DNA of 64,000 nt from Ralstonia thomasii (lineage in GTDB: Bacteria > Pseudomonadota > Gammaproteobacteria > Burkholderiales > Burkholderiaceae), in assembly GCF_958405895.1 (NCBI RefSeq), contig NZ_CATZAR010000004.1, one strand, 5' to 3'. Position 1 is the first letter of the stretch; each line of letters starts with the position of its first letter. Both the position numbers and the translations under genes were made by a program. The notes under the pieces are model-generated. The model worked only from the letters and a program-made list of their open reading frames with translations. It ran no database searches and was not told where the DNA came from. Of this stretch, positions 8,505 through 18,000 are shown piece after piece.

Positions 8505-9533
8505 TTATTCCTTCGGCCGGAACGTCAGGATGACGCTCGACGGCGCTTTGCCGTTGGTATCGCGTGGCAGCGGGTCGGAGCGCTCGACCGCACGCATCAC
8601 CGCTTCGTCATAGGCGCCATTGCCGCTCGATTTCGTCAGGCGCTTGGACAGGATCGAACCGTCCGGCGCCATCTGCACCGACACCACTGCCGACGGGTTG
8701 CCATTGACGGCCGAAGGATCGAACAGGATGTTCGGCTTGACCTTGGCCCGTACGCGCTCGGCATACCCTGCCGACGCCGTACCGCCCGTGCCTTGGGCAT
8801 TGCCGACACCGCCGCCGGAGCCCGCCACCGTGCCCGTCGCACCCGCACCCGCCATCGCACGCAGACGGTCCAACTGCGCCTGGCGTTGTGCATTGGCGCG
8901 CGACTCATTCGCCTTATGCTCGGCGTCGGCCTTGGCTTTGGCTTCTGCGGCGACCTTGGCCTTCAATTCCTTCTGCTTCGCATCGGCTTCCGCCTTCGCC
9001 TTCGCTTCGGCCTGGGCTTGCAGCTGTGCATTCTTGCGGGCCTGCGCTGCGTCCGCGGCAGCCTTCTCAGCGGCCTTTTCCTTGGCCTGATGTTCTGCCA
9101 AGGCCTTGCGTTGGAGTTCCGCCTGACGCACCTGCTGCTCTTCCTTCAGACGGGCTTGACGCTGGGCTTCGGCGCGTTCTTCGGCGGCGCGGCGGACGAG
9201 TTCGGCCTCACGGGCGGCGGCAGCTTCCTGCTCGCGCTTACGCTTCTGCTGCTCCAGCGCGATATCGGCTTCCTCTTCCACCTTGGCCGGCGGTGCCTTG
9301 ATCACCGGTTCGGGCTTGACCTCGGGCACCGGCGCGGCCTGCTGCACGGCCTGCTGAACCGCCGCCTCGTCCCACAGTTCGGCTTCCTCGCCGCGCGGGG
9401 TGCTGCTCTGCCACTGCACGCCAAAGTACAGAAAGATGATCAGCAGAACGTGTGTCAGGACCGCCAGCCCGAATGCGCGCAGCGTGCCGCGCTCGCGAAC
9501 AGGCTCGTAACGGTGCAACGACGTCGTAGCCAT
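8505..9533 (-). CDS. tolA: Tol-Pal system inner-membrane spanning protein TolA
   Basis: A 342-residue protein with the three-domain TolA plan. One transmembrane helix lies at about 17-37. A long Ala/Lys/Glu/Gln-rich helical rod spans about 75-225 (many A-E-A-K-A-K and K-A-E-A-D repeats). The globular C-terminal domain III covers about 245-342 (R-V-R-A-K-V-K-P-N-I to L-T-F-R-P-K-E). It transmits the proton-motive energy of TolQR to TolB/Pal at the outer membrane. The middle rod is a compositional repeat, not a DNA-level tandem array. Start MATTSLHRYEP lies 37 bp from tolR. Confidence 0.96.
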   Translation of the reverse strand: MATTSLHRYEPVRERGTLRAFGLAVLTHVLLIIFLYFGVQWQSSTPRGEEAELWDEAAVQQAVQQAAPVPEVKPEPVIKAPPAKVEEEADIALEQQKRKREQEAAAAREAELVRRAAEERAEAQRQARLKEEQQVRQAELQRKALAEHQAKEKAAEKAAADAAQARKNAQLQAQAEAKAKAEADAKQKELKAKVAAEAKAKADAEHKANESRANAQRQAQLDRLRAMAGAGATGTVAGSGGGVGNAQGTGGTASAGYAERVRAKVKPNILFDPSAVNGNPSAVVSVQMAPDGSILSKRLTKSSGNGAYDEAVMRAVERSDPLPRDTNGKAPSSVILTFRPKE

Positions 9534-9570
9534 GACGTTCAGGTTGCCTCGCCCGGATTCTTCAGCGTGC

Positions 9571-10005
9571 TCATGACGATTTCACCATCAGGCCGACGCG
9601 CTTCACGCCATCGCCCTTGAGCACGCTCATCACGGTCAGCACGCGGTCATACTGGACCGACTTGTCGGCGGCAATCACGACGGGCTGATCAGGATTTTCG
9701 TCAGTGCGCTGCTTCACAAATGCGCGCAGCTCGTTGTTGTTGGCGAGCTTCTGCTCGGTTGCTCCCGAACCGGTCTTGATGCGAGCAAGGATCGTGCCGT
9801 CGCCCTTGATCGTCACGACGATGGGCGGCTGGGTCTGCTGCGGCGTGGCGTTGGCCACCGAGGGCAGATTGACCACGCCCGGGTTCACGACGGGTGCCGC
9901 CACCATGAAGATGACCAGCAGCACCAGCATCACGTCGATGTACGGAACAACGTTGATGTCAGCCTTGGCCCGTCGGGCGCGGCGCGTTCGCTGGATGGTA
10001 GCCAT
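9571..10005 (-). CDS. tolR: Tol-Pal system protein TolR (ExbD family)
   Basis: Inner-membrane protein of 144 residues with one N-terminal transmembrane helix (about 19-38) and a periplasmic domain. The helix carries the essential proton-path Asp in V-P-Y-I-D-V-M-L-V-L-L (Asp24). With TolQ it forms the proton-driven motor of the Tol system. It starts 12 bp after tolQ. Confidence 0.96.
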   Translation of the reverse strand: MATIQRTRRARRAKADINVVPYIDVMLVLLVIFMVAAPVVNPGVVNLPSVANATPQQTQPPIVVTIKGDGTILARIKTGSGATEQKLANNNELRAFVKQRTDENPDQPVVIAADKSVQYDRVLTVMSVLKGDGVKRVGLMVKSS

Positions 10006-10017
10006 GAGCGCGACTCC

Positions 10018-10710
10018 TTAGCGCGTCTGGCGCTGGAGGATGTTCGAGAACTCTTCCATGAAGCTCTCGAACCGGTTGGCCAGGCGGTCCATTTCGGTGG
10101 CGTAGCGGTTATAGGCGATCACCGCCGGAATGGCCGCAAACAGACCGATGGCCGTGGCGACCAGCGCTTCGGCAATACCGGGCGCCACCGCCGACAGCGT
10201 CGCCTGCTGCACGTTGGACAGGCCGCGGAAGGCGTTCATGATCCCCCAGACCGTGCCGAACAGGCCGATATACGGACTGACCGAGCCGACCGACGCCAGG
10301 AATGGCAGGTGCGATTCGAGCGAGTCCATCTCACGCTGGTAAGCCGCACGCATGGCACGGCGGGAAGCATCGAGGATGGCACTCGGATCGCCGCCGCCGC
10401 GCTGCAGCTCACGCGCTTTCAAATATTCACGCATGCCGGCTTCAAAGATGCGCTCAAGCGCGCCGGTGGTGTGGCGGTTGTTGGCGGCGCTCTGATACAG
10501 CGCCTGGAGGTCGCCGCCAGCCCAGAAATCGCGCTCGAACGATTCGGTCTGGCTGCGCGCGGCGCGCAGGGCGAAGGCTTTGCGGAAGATGTACGTCCAG
10601 GAGAACAGCGACATCACCAGCAGCAGGCCCATGACGAATTGGACCAGGAGGCTGGCGTGCAGCACCAGCGAGACGATCGACAGATCTTGTGTGACCTCGA
10701 CGGGATTCAT
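10018..10710 (-). CDS. tolQ: Tol-Pal system protein TolQ (ExbB/MotA family)
   Basis: Inner-membrane protein of 230 residues with three membrane segments: one at about 15-40, and a pair near 125-200 (L-A-S-V-G-S-V-S-P-Y-I-G-L-F-G-T-V-W-G-I and P-G-I-A-E-A-L-V-A-T-A-I-G-L-F-A-A-I). The motif G-T-V-W-G-I-M-N-A-F is the TolQ/ExbB signature. The start MNPVEVTQDLS overlaps the ybgC stop by 4 bp; the longer frame lies inside ybgC. Confidence 0.96.
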   Translation of the reverse strand: MNPVEVTQDLSIVSLVLHASLLVQFVMGLLLVMSLFSWTYIFRKAFALRAARSQTESFERDFWAGGDLQALYQSAANNRHTTGALERIFEAGMREYLKARELQRGGGDPSAILDASRRAMRAAYQREMDSLESHLPFLASVGSVSPYIGLFGTVWGIMNAFRGLSNVQQATLSAVAPGIAEALVATAIGLFAAIPAVIAYNRYATEMDRLANRFESFMEEFSNILQRQTR

Positions 10711-11111
10711 GCGGCGGCTTTGATGGTTGCGAGTACGGGAGCGGGAATCGGGGTCGGCCGGAAAGTGAGCCGGTCGACACATCCAACACGAATCGTGCCT
10801 GATGCGAGCAAAACGTCGCCACGCCAGCCTTCTTGGGCGAATTGGACAGACGCAGGGCCAACCCGTTCCATACGCGAACGGATCTGCAGCAGGTCATCCA
10901 GGCGCGCCGGCGCGCGGTAATCCACGGCGGTGCTGCGGACCACGAAAATGGCCCCGGTCGTGTCGGCCAGAGCCTGCTGGTCGACCCCAAGCGCGCGCAG
11001 CCACTCGGTGCGGGCGCGCTCAAAAAATTTCAAATAGTTGGCGTAAAACACCACGCCGCCTGCGTCGGTATCTTCCCAATACACGCGCAGGTTCCAGTCA
11101 AAAGAAGCCAT
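10707..11111 (-). CDS. ybgC: Tol-Pal system-associated acyl-CoA thioesterase YbgC
   Basis: Cytoplasmic hotdog-fold thioesterase of 134 residues, first gene of the Tol-Pal block. The catalytic signature Y-W-E-D-T-D-A-G-G-V-V-F-Y-A-N-Y holds the active-site Asp16. The family hydrolyses short acyl-CoAs or acyl-ACPs; its link to Tol function is by conserved linkage. It overlaps tolQ by 4 bp, so the two are translationally coupled. Confidence 0.94.
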   Translation of the reverse strand: MASFDWNLRVYWEDTDAGGVVFYANYLKFFERARTEWLRALGVDQQALADTTGAIFVVRSTAVDYRAPARLDDLLQIRSRMERVGPASVQFAQEGWRGDVLLASGTIRVGCVDRLTFRPTPIPAPVLATIKAAA

Positions 11112-11180
11112 CGAGTAATTTTACCAAGACGCAAGTGACGGCCAGACATCCACCGACTGGCCGAGGGCTTGCGCTCGAAT

Positions 11181-11933
11181 TCAGGCCATGCCTCGCGTCA
11201 CGCTGGTGGCCGAGAATGACTGGCAAACGGGCATCAGCTCCATCGCGTTGACATTGAAGTGCGCGGGAAGCGCCGCCATCCAGTAGACCGCCTCGGCAAT
11301 ATCGTCTGCCGTCAGCGCTTCCGTGCCTTCGTAGACCTTCTCTACGCGGGCATCGTCCCCCTTGAAACGGACGTTGGAAAACTCGGTGCCGGAGCAAAGA
11401 CCTGGCTCAACGTTCGATACGCGGACGCGGGTACCAGTCAAGTCCGCGCGCAAGTTCAACGAGAACTGGCGGACGAACGCCTTGGTGGCGCCGTACACGT
11501 TGCCGCCCGGGTATGGGTACGTCCCCGCAATCGAGCCGATATTGATGATGTGTCCGCGATTGCGCTCGACCATGGCCGGAAGTAACGCACGCGTCATATG
11601 AACCAGCCCGGAGCAGTTGGTGCCGATCATGCGGTCCCAATCGGTCAGGTCAGCGCGCTGGGCAGGTTCAAGGCCGAGAGCCAGACCGGCGTTGTTGACG
11701 AGCACGTCGACTTCGCGCCAGCCCTCGGGCAGGGTGCCCGGCAAGGCAGCAACGGCATCGACGTCCAGCACATCCAGCACGAACGGCAGCACCGCGTCGC
11801 CCAACTCGGCCTTGAGCGCATCAAGACGGTCCTGGCGGCGCCCTGCCGCGATCACACGATGGCCTTCTTGTACGAAACGCCGCGCGATGGCCGCGCCGAA
11901 CCCGGCGGTTGCGCCGGTCACGAATACGATCAT
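11181..11933 (-). CDS. short-chain dehydrogenase, YdfG-like NADP-dependent 3-hydroxy acid dehydrogenase
   Basis: A 250-residue classical SDR. Cofactor loop T-G-A-T-A-G-F-G at 6-13, N-N-A-G near 90, active-site Ser in I-G-S-I-A-G and Y-G-A-T-K giving the Tyr/Lys pair. The segment E-P-G-L-C-S-G-T-E-F-S-N-V-R-F-K-G resembles E. coli YdfG, which oxidises L-allo-threonine and serine and reduces malonic semialdehyde. It lies 69 bp upstream of ybgC on the same strand, so it may share transcription with the Tol-Pal genes, and it is divergent from glyA. Confidence 0.85.
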   Translation of the reverse strand: MIVFVTGATAGFGAAIARRFVQEGHRVIAAGRRQDRLDALKAELGDAVLPFVLDVLDVDAVAALPGTLPEGWREVDVLVNNAGLALGLEPAQRADLTDWDRMIGTNCSGLVHMTRALLPAMVERNRGHIINIGSIAGTYPYPGGNVYGATKAFVRQFSLNLRADLTGTRVRVSNVEPGLCSGTEFSNVRFKGDDARVEKVYEGTEALTADDIAEAVYWMAALPAHFNVNAMELMPVCQSFSATSVTRGMA

Positions 11934-12333
11934 GAAAGTGTCTCCGGACCTGAAAATGCGAAAGATCAGAGTTTACCTGAAGCCTTGTGCCTTATTGCAC
12001 CGCAATGTGCGTGTCTGCACGCCCGCTTCTTGCGGCGGCCATGGGGCTGTCGTACACTCGCGAACAACCATTCCACCTTGCGCGACTGGCGAATCCTGAA
12101 GCCGCTTCAGCGGCTTCGACATGTGGGCAGCGACCACGAGGAAGCGCAAGGTTTCTGGCGTCATGCACAACGGCGCCTGCCGCTCGCCTGGGCAGCGAAT
12201 GGGAAGCACAGGGTGACTCGGACACCTCTGCAATCGGCTAACGCCGAGCGCAGTCGTTCAAGCCGCGCGCATGTTTCCCCACGCCTCGCCCGATCTCTGC
12301 CATTTCCGTTTCGTTTCAGACCAGACACTCGCC
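11934..12333. other. 400-bp divergent intergenic region between the SDR gene and glyA
   Basis: No convincing gene. It must hold the promoters of the SDR gene and of glyA, but I could not identify clear -35/-10 pairs. The only structure is a perfect 8-bp stem with TTCA loop at 12098-12117. No riboswitch consensus was recognised, and no strong ribosome site precedes glyA. Confidence 0.6.
12098..12117. other. stable 8-bp hairpin in the glyA upstream region
   Basis: GAAGCCGC (12098-12105), loop TTCA, GCGGCTTC (12110-12117). There is no T run on either side, so it is not an ordinary terminator. It could be part of the glyA leader or a fragment of an old gene end. Role unknown. Confidence 0.4.
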
Positions 12334-13581
12334 ATGTTCGAACGCAGCCGCTATACGATCGACCAGATCGATCCCGAAATCTTTGCCGCCATCCAGAAGG
12401 AAAATCAGCGTCAGGAAGACCACATCGAGCTGATTGCCTCTGAGAACTACACCTCCCCGGCCGTGATGGCCGCGCAGGGCTCGCAACTGACCAACAAGTA
12501 CGCCGAGGGCTACCCCGGCAAGCGTTACTACGGCGGTTGCGAATACGTGGACGTGGTGGAACAGCTCGCCATCGATCGCGTGAAGCAGCTCTTTGGGGCC
12601 GAAGCTGCCAACGTGCAGCCGAACTCGGGCTCGCAGGCCAACCAGGGCGTGTTCTTCGCCGTGCTCAAGCCGGGCGACACGATCATGGGGATGAGCCTGG
12701 CCGAAGGCGGCCACCTGACCCACGGCATGGCGCTCAACATGAGCGGCAAGTGGTTCAACGTTGTCAGCTACGGCCTGAACGCTCAGGAAGACATCGACTA
12801 CGACGCGCTCGAAGCCCTGGCGCAAGAGAAGAAGCCGAAGCTGATCATTGCCGGCGCATCGGCATTTGCGCTGCGCATCGATTTCGAACGCATCGGCAAG
12901 ATCGCCAAGTCGATTGGTGCGTACTTCATGGTGGACATGGCCCACTACGCGGGCCTGATCGCTGCCGGTGTGTACCCGAACCCGGTGCCGCACGCCGACT
13001 TCGTCACGACGACCACGCACAAGAGCCTGCGCGGCCCGCGCGGCGGCGTGATCCTGATGAAGGCCGAACACGAGAAGGCCATCAACTCGGCGATCTTCCC
13101 GGGCATCCAGGGCGGCCCGCTGATGCACGTGATTGCCGGCAAGGCGGTGGCGTTCAAGGAAGCACTGTCGCCCGAGTTCAAGGCTTACCAGGAACAGGTG
13201 GTGAAGAACGCTGCAGCCATGGCCGAAACGCTGATGGCCCGCGGCCTGCGTATCGTCTCCGGCCGCACCGAAAGCCACGTGATGCTGGTCGACCTGCGCG
13301 CCAAGAAGATCACCGGCAAGGAAGCCGAAAAGGTGCTGGGTGATGCACACATCACGGTCAACAAGAACGCCATTCCGAATGACCCGGAAAAGCCGTTCGT
13401 GACCTCGGGCGTGCGCCTGGGCTCGCCTGCCATGACCACGCGTGGCTTCAAGGAAGCCGAGGCCGTGAAGGTCGCCCACCTGATTGCCGATGTGCTGGAC
13501 AACCCGCACGACGAGGCCAACATCGCCGCCGTGCGCGCCAAGGTGGCTGAGCTGACCAAGCAGTTCCCGGTCTACGGCTGA
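12334..13581 (+). CDS. glyA: serine hydroxymethyltransferase
   Basis: PLP enzyme of 415 residues, converting serine and tetrahydrofolate to glycine and methylene-tetrahydrofolate. The PLP lysine is in T-T-T-H-K-S-L-R-G-P-R-G-G (Lys230). N-terminal hallmarks I-E-L-I-A-S-E-N-Y and Y-A-E-G-Y-P-G-K-R-Y-Y-G-G are present, and length matches the family. I used MFERSRYTIDQID as start because it matches typical GlyA N termini; the upstream extension looks non-coding. nrdR follows, as in many betaproteobacteria. Confidence 0.97.
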   Translation: MFERSRYTIDQIDPEIFAAIQKENQRQEDHIELIASENYTSPAVMAAQGSQLTNKYAEGYPGKRYYGGCEYVDVVEQLAIDRVKQLFGAEAANVQPNSGSQANQGVFFAVLKPGDTIMGMSLAEGGHLTHGMALNMSGKWFNVVSYGLNAQEDIDYDALEALAQEKKPKLIIAGASAFALRIDFERIGKIAKSIGAYFMVDMAHYAGLIAAGVYPNPVPHADFVTTTTHKSLRGPRGGVILMKAEHEKAINSAIFPGIQGGPLMHVIAGKAVAFKEALSPEFKAYQEQVVKNAAAMAETLMARGLRIVSGRTESHVMLVDLRAKKITGKEAEKVLGDAHITVNKNAIPNDPEKPFVTSGVRLGSPAMTTRGFKEAEAVKVAHLIADVLDNPHDEANIAAVRAKVAELTKQFPVYG

Positions 13582-13593
13582 GGCATCCGCCGA

Positions 13594-13612
13594 TGGCCGG
13601 ATCTTCCGGCCA
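13594..13612. other. short perfect hairpin after glyA
   Basis: TGGCCGGA and TCCGGCCA with a 3-nt loop (TCT), directly after the glyA stop and before the larger terminator stem. Possibly helps 3'-end protection of the glyA transcript. Confidence 0.4.
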
Positions 13613-13624
13613 CGTAGTACCCTG

Positions 13625-13674
13625 CCGCGATGCGCCCCGAATTGAATGAGGGGCCATCGCGGCGTTGTTCTTTT
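13625..13674 (+). terminator. probable rho-independent terminator of glyA
   Basis: A stem of CCGCGATG (13625-13632) with CATCGCGG (13655-13662), extended inward by GCCCC/GGGGC with one bulged base, then the T-rich tail GTTGTTCTTTT. It separates glyA from nrdR. Confidence 0.7.
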
Positions 13675-13715
13675 AGCGCAGTGCGTTCTTTGAGGTTGCC
13701 GAGGAGACCACCGGC

Positions 13716-14180
13716 ATGAAATGCCCCTTTTGCGGCCACGCGGCCACCCAGGTGATTGATACCCGCATGTCGGAAGAAGGCGACACCGTGCGCCGCCGCC
13801 GTCGCTGCGAATCCTGCGACCGCCGCTTCACGACCTACGAACGCATCGAGCTGTTCTTTCCGGCCGTCGTCAAGAAGAACGGCAGCCGCGTCGACTACGA
13901 CCGCAACAAGGTCAAGGATTCCATGCGCCTGGCGCTGCGCAAGCGCCCCGTTTCCGCCGAAGCCATCGACGAGGCCATCGCCCGCATCGAAGAAAAACTC
14001 CTCAGCCACGGCGAAAAGGAAATCGGCAGCGACCGCGTGGGCGAACTGGTGATGCGCGAACTCAAGCGGCTGGACAAGATCGGGTACATCCGCTTTGCGT
14101 CGGTGTACCGGAGTTTTGAGGATCTGGCTGAGTTTCGGGACGTGCTGGACGAGGTTGCGGCGACGAATGTGCGGAAATAG
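13716..14180 (+). CDS. nrdR: transcriptional repressor NrdR
   Basis: A 154-residue repressor of ribonucleotide reductase genes. The zinc ribbon has Cys3, Cys6, Cys31 and Cys34 (M-K-C-P-F-C-G and C-E-S-C-D-R-R-F-T-T-Y-E). The ATP-cone follows at about 49-139 (V-V-K-K-N-G-S-R-V-D-Y-D). AGGAGA lies upstream of ATG. In many proteobacteria nrdR is directly followed by ribD; here about 10 kb of pilin genes lie between. Confidence 0.97.
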   Translation: MKCPFCGHAATQVIDTRMSEEGDTVRRRRRCESCDRRFTTYERIELFFPAVVKKNGSRVDYDRNKVKDSMRLALRKRPVSAEAIDEAIARIEEKLLSHGEKEIGSDRVGELVMRELKRLDKIGYIRFASVYRSFEDLAEFRDVLDEVAATNVRK

Positions 14181-14225
14181 CACGCACGCGAACGGCTTCT
14201 ATCGCCGCTGCGCTCCGGCCGACGA

Positions 14226-14660
14226 CTACCAGCAGCTCGATGCCGTAAGCGTGCCCCCAGATACCATTTTATTCCCCGCCTGATCGTAGCTGAAGGTACC
14301 GCATGCATCCGTTGCCTGACCGGCCTGCGGAACGGCTTGAACCGTATAGACCGTCTGCGTAGGCACGACAGAGAAGCTCAGAGCGTAGTAGCCGTTGTCT
14401 GACTTGGTATTGGCGTAAACGCCGCTGGCGCCCAATGTCGCGCCAGCGTAGGTGTTGCCCAATGAGCGGTATTGCTCCATTTTCTGAGCCACCGCGAGCA
14501 ATGCCGTTTTGGCATCCGCGCGCCTGGACTTTTGTATGTAGCCGTTGAGCGACGGATACGCCACGACGGCGAGGATGCCCACAATAGCGACCGTGATCAT
14601 CAGCTCAACCAATGTGAAGCCGCGGGGCAAACGCCGAGAGCGAGAGAGTCCTGTGTTCAT
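14226..14660 (-). CDS. pilE: type IV pilus minor pilin, PilE-like
   Basis: A 144-residue prepilin. A 14-residue leader (M-N-T-G-L-S-R-S-R-R-L-P-R-G) is followed by mature F-T-L-V-E-L-M-I-T-V-A-I-V-G, with the Glu at +5 needed for assembly. The pilin helix leads into a globular domain ending with a Cys pair (D-A-C-G and S-S-C-W), a probable D-loop disulfide. It is the last gene of the fimT-pilV-pilW-pilX-pilY1 unit, where Pseudomonas pilE sits. The start overlaps the preceding gene by 4 bp. Its place marks it as a minor rather than major pilin. Confidence 0.9.
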   Translation of the reverse strand: MNTGLSRSRRLPRGFTLVELMITVAIVGILAVVAYPSLNGYIQKSRRADAKTALLAVAQKMEQYRSLGNTYAGATLGASGVYANTKSDNGYYALSFSVVPTQTVYTVQAVPQAGQATDACGTFSYDQAGNKMVSGGTLTASSCW

Positions 14661-15016
14661 TGGAAGTAGATAACTGAAATCGTCCGTTCAGAGGCGTCCT
14701 TTGGATCCAGCAGGAAACGAATCTCTTGCCCCAGACGCAACGACGAGAGGCGGCCCTCATCCCCAGCAGGGCCAAATACGCGCACCGCACGACCGACCTG
14801 AAGGCGGTTACCCTGCACGTAGATCTCACCTTTATCCAGATTGAGCGCGGTGACCACGCCACGTATCATGCGAGGTGCTTCACTCGCATGGGGCCGCGCC
14901 CGACTCGACGCCGGGCTGGGCGTCACGCCACCAGGCTCGCCACCTCCCACCGCCAGCGCACCATATGCTGCATTGCCTGCCAGCACAAAGGTGGCAATCA
15001 CACATAGCTTCTTCAT
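14657..15016 (-). CDS. small secreted protein between pilY1 and pilE, PilY2-like by position
   Basis: A 119-residue protein with an N-terminal signal peptide (M-K-K-L-C-V-I-A-T-F-V-L-A-G, ending near A-Y-G-A). A Pro/Ser/Arg linker follows. The compact domain at about 50-119 is beta-rich: R-G-V-V-T-A-L-N-L, then G-E-I-Y-V-Q-G and L-R-L-G-Q-E-I-R-F-L. In Pseudomonas aeruginosa the small gene pilY2 lies exactly between pilY1 and pilE, so this is its positional counterpart. I do not recognise clear sequence similarity. It is coupled to pilE by a 4-bp overlap and begins 10 bp after the pilY1 stop. Confidence 0.7.
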   Translation of the reverse strand: MKKLCVIATFVLAGNAAYGALAVGGGEPGGVTPSPASSRARPHASEAPRMIRGVVTALNLDKGEIYVQGNRLQVGRAVRVFGPAGDEGRLSSLRLGQEIRFLLDPKDASERTISVIYFQ

Positions 15017-15026
15017 ACCTGCCCCC

Positions 15027-18000
15027 TCAGTTCAATTGCCGCCATGCAACACGGCCACGGGAACCCTTACCTGCCGTTTCACCAATCACTTGAATGGCAC
15101 CCGCCGAAGTATTGACGTATTTGTTTTCAAATGGCGAGGCGCCCGGTGCTTGGATGGGCTGCAAAAAGCCCGGAGCAGCCGGAATTGAGCCGACTTGTCG
15201 ACCACTCGTATTGGCGGGCGAACCGCCATATTGGAGTAGATCCGAGTTGTTGATGACTCCGTCGCCATTGGTATCGAAGGTCGGACTATCCAAACGGTTG
15301 CCCGTAAAGACATCCAGCTCCATCACCCAGCCGGTACCCCCGGCGCTGCATTGGGCGGTGGACGGGATGACAGTGTTAAAAATCACACGACCCGAACGAA
15401 TGGTCGCATCTGTCACAGCACGCTCTCCGGTAGTCGGCAAGTTGATGTACCAACCGAGCTTCGAGCTGTTGTAGGACCCAAGTGAAATTGCATTGTCGCC
15501 GGACCGAAGCGCGTCCAAGGTTGGCGCTCCTACGGCGTGTGTCGTGATGCGATACGTGTTGCCGTCGGGACCCGTTGTTGTGCCCAACACCGATTGCTGC
15601 TGAAGATTAGACAGGCCGCTGATCGTGGCGCCCTTGTCGATGATGCCGTAGAAGGTCTGTCCAGCCGTCGACGCTGTATCGGTCGTTGTGAAGTACTGCC
15701 CCGTGCCGAAGACCAGGAGGTAGTTACCTTGCAAATTTCGAGTCACGTCCGGGCGTACCGTAATCGGCTGCCCCCCCGTACTGAACAACGGCTGCGGACT
15801 GCCGGAGGTACCAAATGCAACCCCCCAATTGCTGACCGTGCTGCTCGACAGGTCGAACTTCCACATGTTGCCCGCCAGATCGCCGGCATAAACAACGTCG
15901 GCAATGCCATCCCCGTTGGTATCAACGGCGACAGGTCCTGACAGGCCATTTGGCGCAGCAGTAGTGCCAGCGTTCGTATCAATCTTTGCAGTGACCGCTC
16001 CGGTTTCTGCATCCAACACAAACAGCACTGCGTGGCCGGTCGTGCTCGCCGCACCATCAGACTGCGTGCTGTTGTAACCATTGGCCACAATAACGGACCA
16101 CCTTCCGTTGTTTGTTTTGACGATCAACGGTTGGCCAAAGCTATAGCCCATGTCTGCGTCATTCGCGTCGGTGAATTCCCAGCGCGCGACCTGGCTCGCA
16201 GTCGACTCGGTGAACTTCGACGGATCGGTGACGTCGAGCGCGAAAATGCCCTGTCCTCCACCGGCCAGCGCGCCTGACAGCAACGTATGCCACCCGCTCT
16301 TATAGAAGGTGTCCCCCACCGTGACGGAGCCGTCCGCGAAGTACTGGTGTGTGTAGGTCGGAGCGGTCAGCATACTGAGGTTGCTGTAGATGGCCGCCGG
16401 AACATAGGCCATCGACTCTTTCCCCGTAGACGCATTGATGCCGTGCAGCATGCCGTCATTGGCTCCGACGTAGATCATCGGCGTTCGATTGCGCCAAGTC
16501 GATACGAATGCGGAGTAAGGGGCGCTCTCCATGTTGTCTGGATAGTTGAACGCAGGCGCGCCGACATAGTTCGGCGATGAGTGAATGATGTCGCCCAGCT
16601 TGCTCGTCGGACGATTGCGAAACGAAGGTGTGCAGGACCCACACGTATTGGCTTCGTTGGCATTGTTGCCACGCAGATAGGTCACACGCTGCGAGCCATA
16701 GCCATCGTTGGTGGTCTGGCTGGCGTTGTAGTTCAGCTTGGTCGATTGCGCCGCGTCCATCTCGGTCGCCTTCGGCGAACCCGGCGATACAGGCCACCGG
16801 AACGGAATACCGCGAGCGCCAAGAGCCGCAGACGGCTTGTACGTCAGGATCTGGCGCCCGGTATCCCAGTTCTGGGAATTGATCTGCTGGCCGGCATCCC
16901 AGAGTTGGCTGCCGATCGAACCGTCCGAGTTAATAGCATATGCAAGCAACTGCCCCGACCAGTCGGCGCTGCTGAACTTGGCCTGATACAAGGCAGTGCC
17001 TGTCCCCCAGGAACCCGCGTTCAGGGAAACGGCCGAAGCCGCTGCCACCTTGGTGGTAATGTCCGCCGCGATGCTTTGGAACTGCTGCTGCAGCGTTGCG
17101 GGATCCGTGCTCAGGTAAGCATTGCCCGTCCCCCCGAGCTTTGCCATTTGGTTGAGCGCAGCTACCGAAGCGGGGTTGGACACCGTGCTACCCATCCCGA
17201 CCACGTAGGTCTGAATGTCAAAGGGACTCGTATAACCCTTAACGCTCGTACTGCGTAACGCCGTGATTTGACTGAACACATCGTTCGCAGCGTTGGAGAA
17301 CGTCCACTGTCCAGTGCTCGAGTTATAGGTGCTTTGCTGATCGGAAAGCGCCCACATCGAACCATCGGTCTTGCCGGTGGGGTTGCCATCGGTCGCTAAC
17401 AGCACAAAGTTCTTCTGGCAACTTTGAGTCACAGGCGTCGAATAGCCAGTCTGCGAGCCCGCGAAGTAACTCCTCGCCGTTTGCAGACTGCCAGAGAGAG
17501 GTGTAGCCACCGCCCCGTTCTTGATTTCGAGCTTGCTGTGGCCGCTCGCTGCTGAATTTGAGTTTGTCTCCGGCGCCAGATAATCGATCAGATTCTGGTA
17601 GTGCGAGGGCGAATCCGCCTGCACAGCTTCCAGCATTTTGCCGGACCCGCTTATGTTGGCATAGTAGCCCCACGCACGCGATAGCCAGATCATTCGTGAG
17701 TAAGGAGGATTGCCCGGCAGAAACCCGGCGTCGGTCGGGGTAAAGCCAACTTGCTGGCAACCCGAGAAGTCACCGGAATTCCAGGTCGACACGTTGGCGT
17801 GGTTCTGGCACCCGTTGTAATTGGTATTGGGATTGCTGGTCGTCCCCCCCGATAAGCCAATAGCCCACGGATACGGCCACGTACCGTTGTAGTACAAGAC
17901 GTCATTGATGGCAGGATCATCGCCACTGAGCTCGTAAGTCAAATACGAATACGAGGCACCCGATTGCGGATTCGGGACGCAGCGCAGGCCGCCGTTCGAT

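Noticed and set aside
8800..9330. Repeat array in tolA as a tandem DNA repeat or CRISPR-like structure
   Set aside because: The repetition is amino-acid composition (Ala/Lys/Glu) of the TolA rod; DNA units are irregular and there are no spacers. No CRISPR array was seen anywhere in the window.
7137..9620. Very long open frame antisense to tolB and tolA
   Set aside because: Arises from GC-rich codon bias opposite real genes; composition is Arg/His/Leu-rich without any recognisable domain.
11973..12233. Small open frames in the region upstream of glyA
   Set aside because: Overlapping frames on both strands, no ribosome site and no recognisable features.
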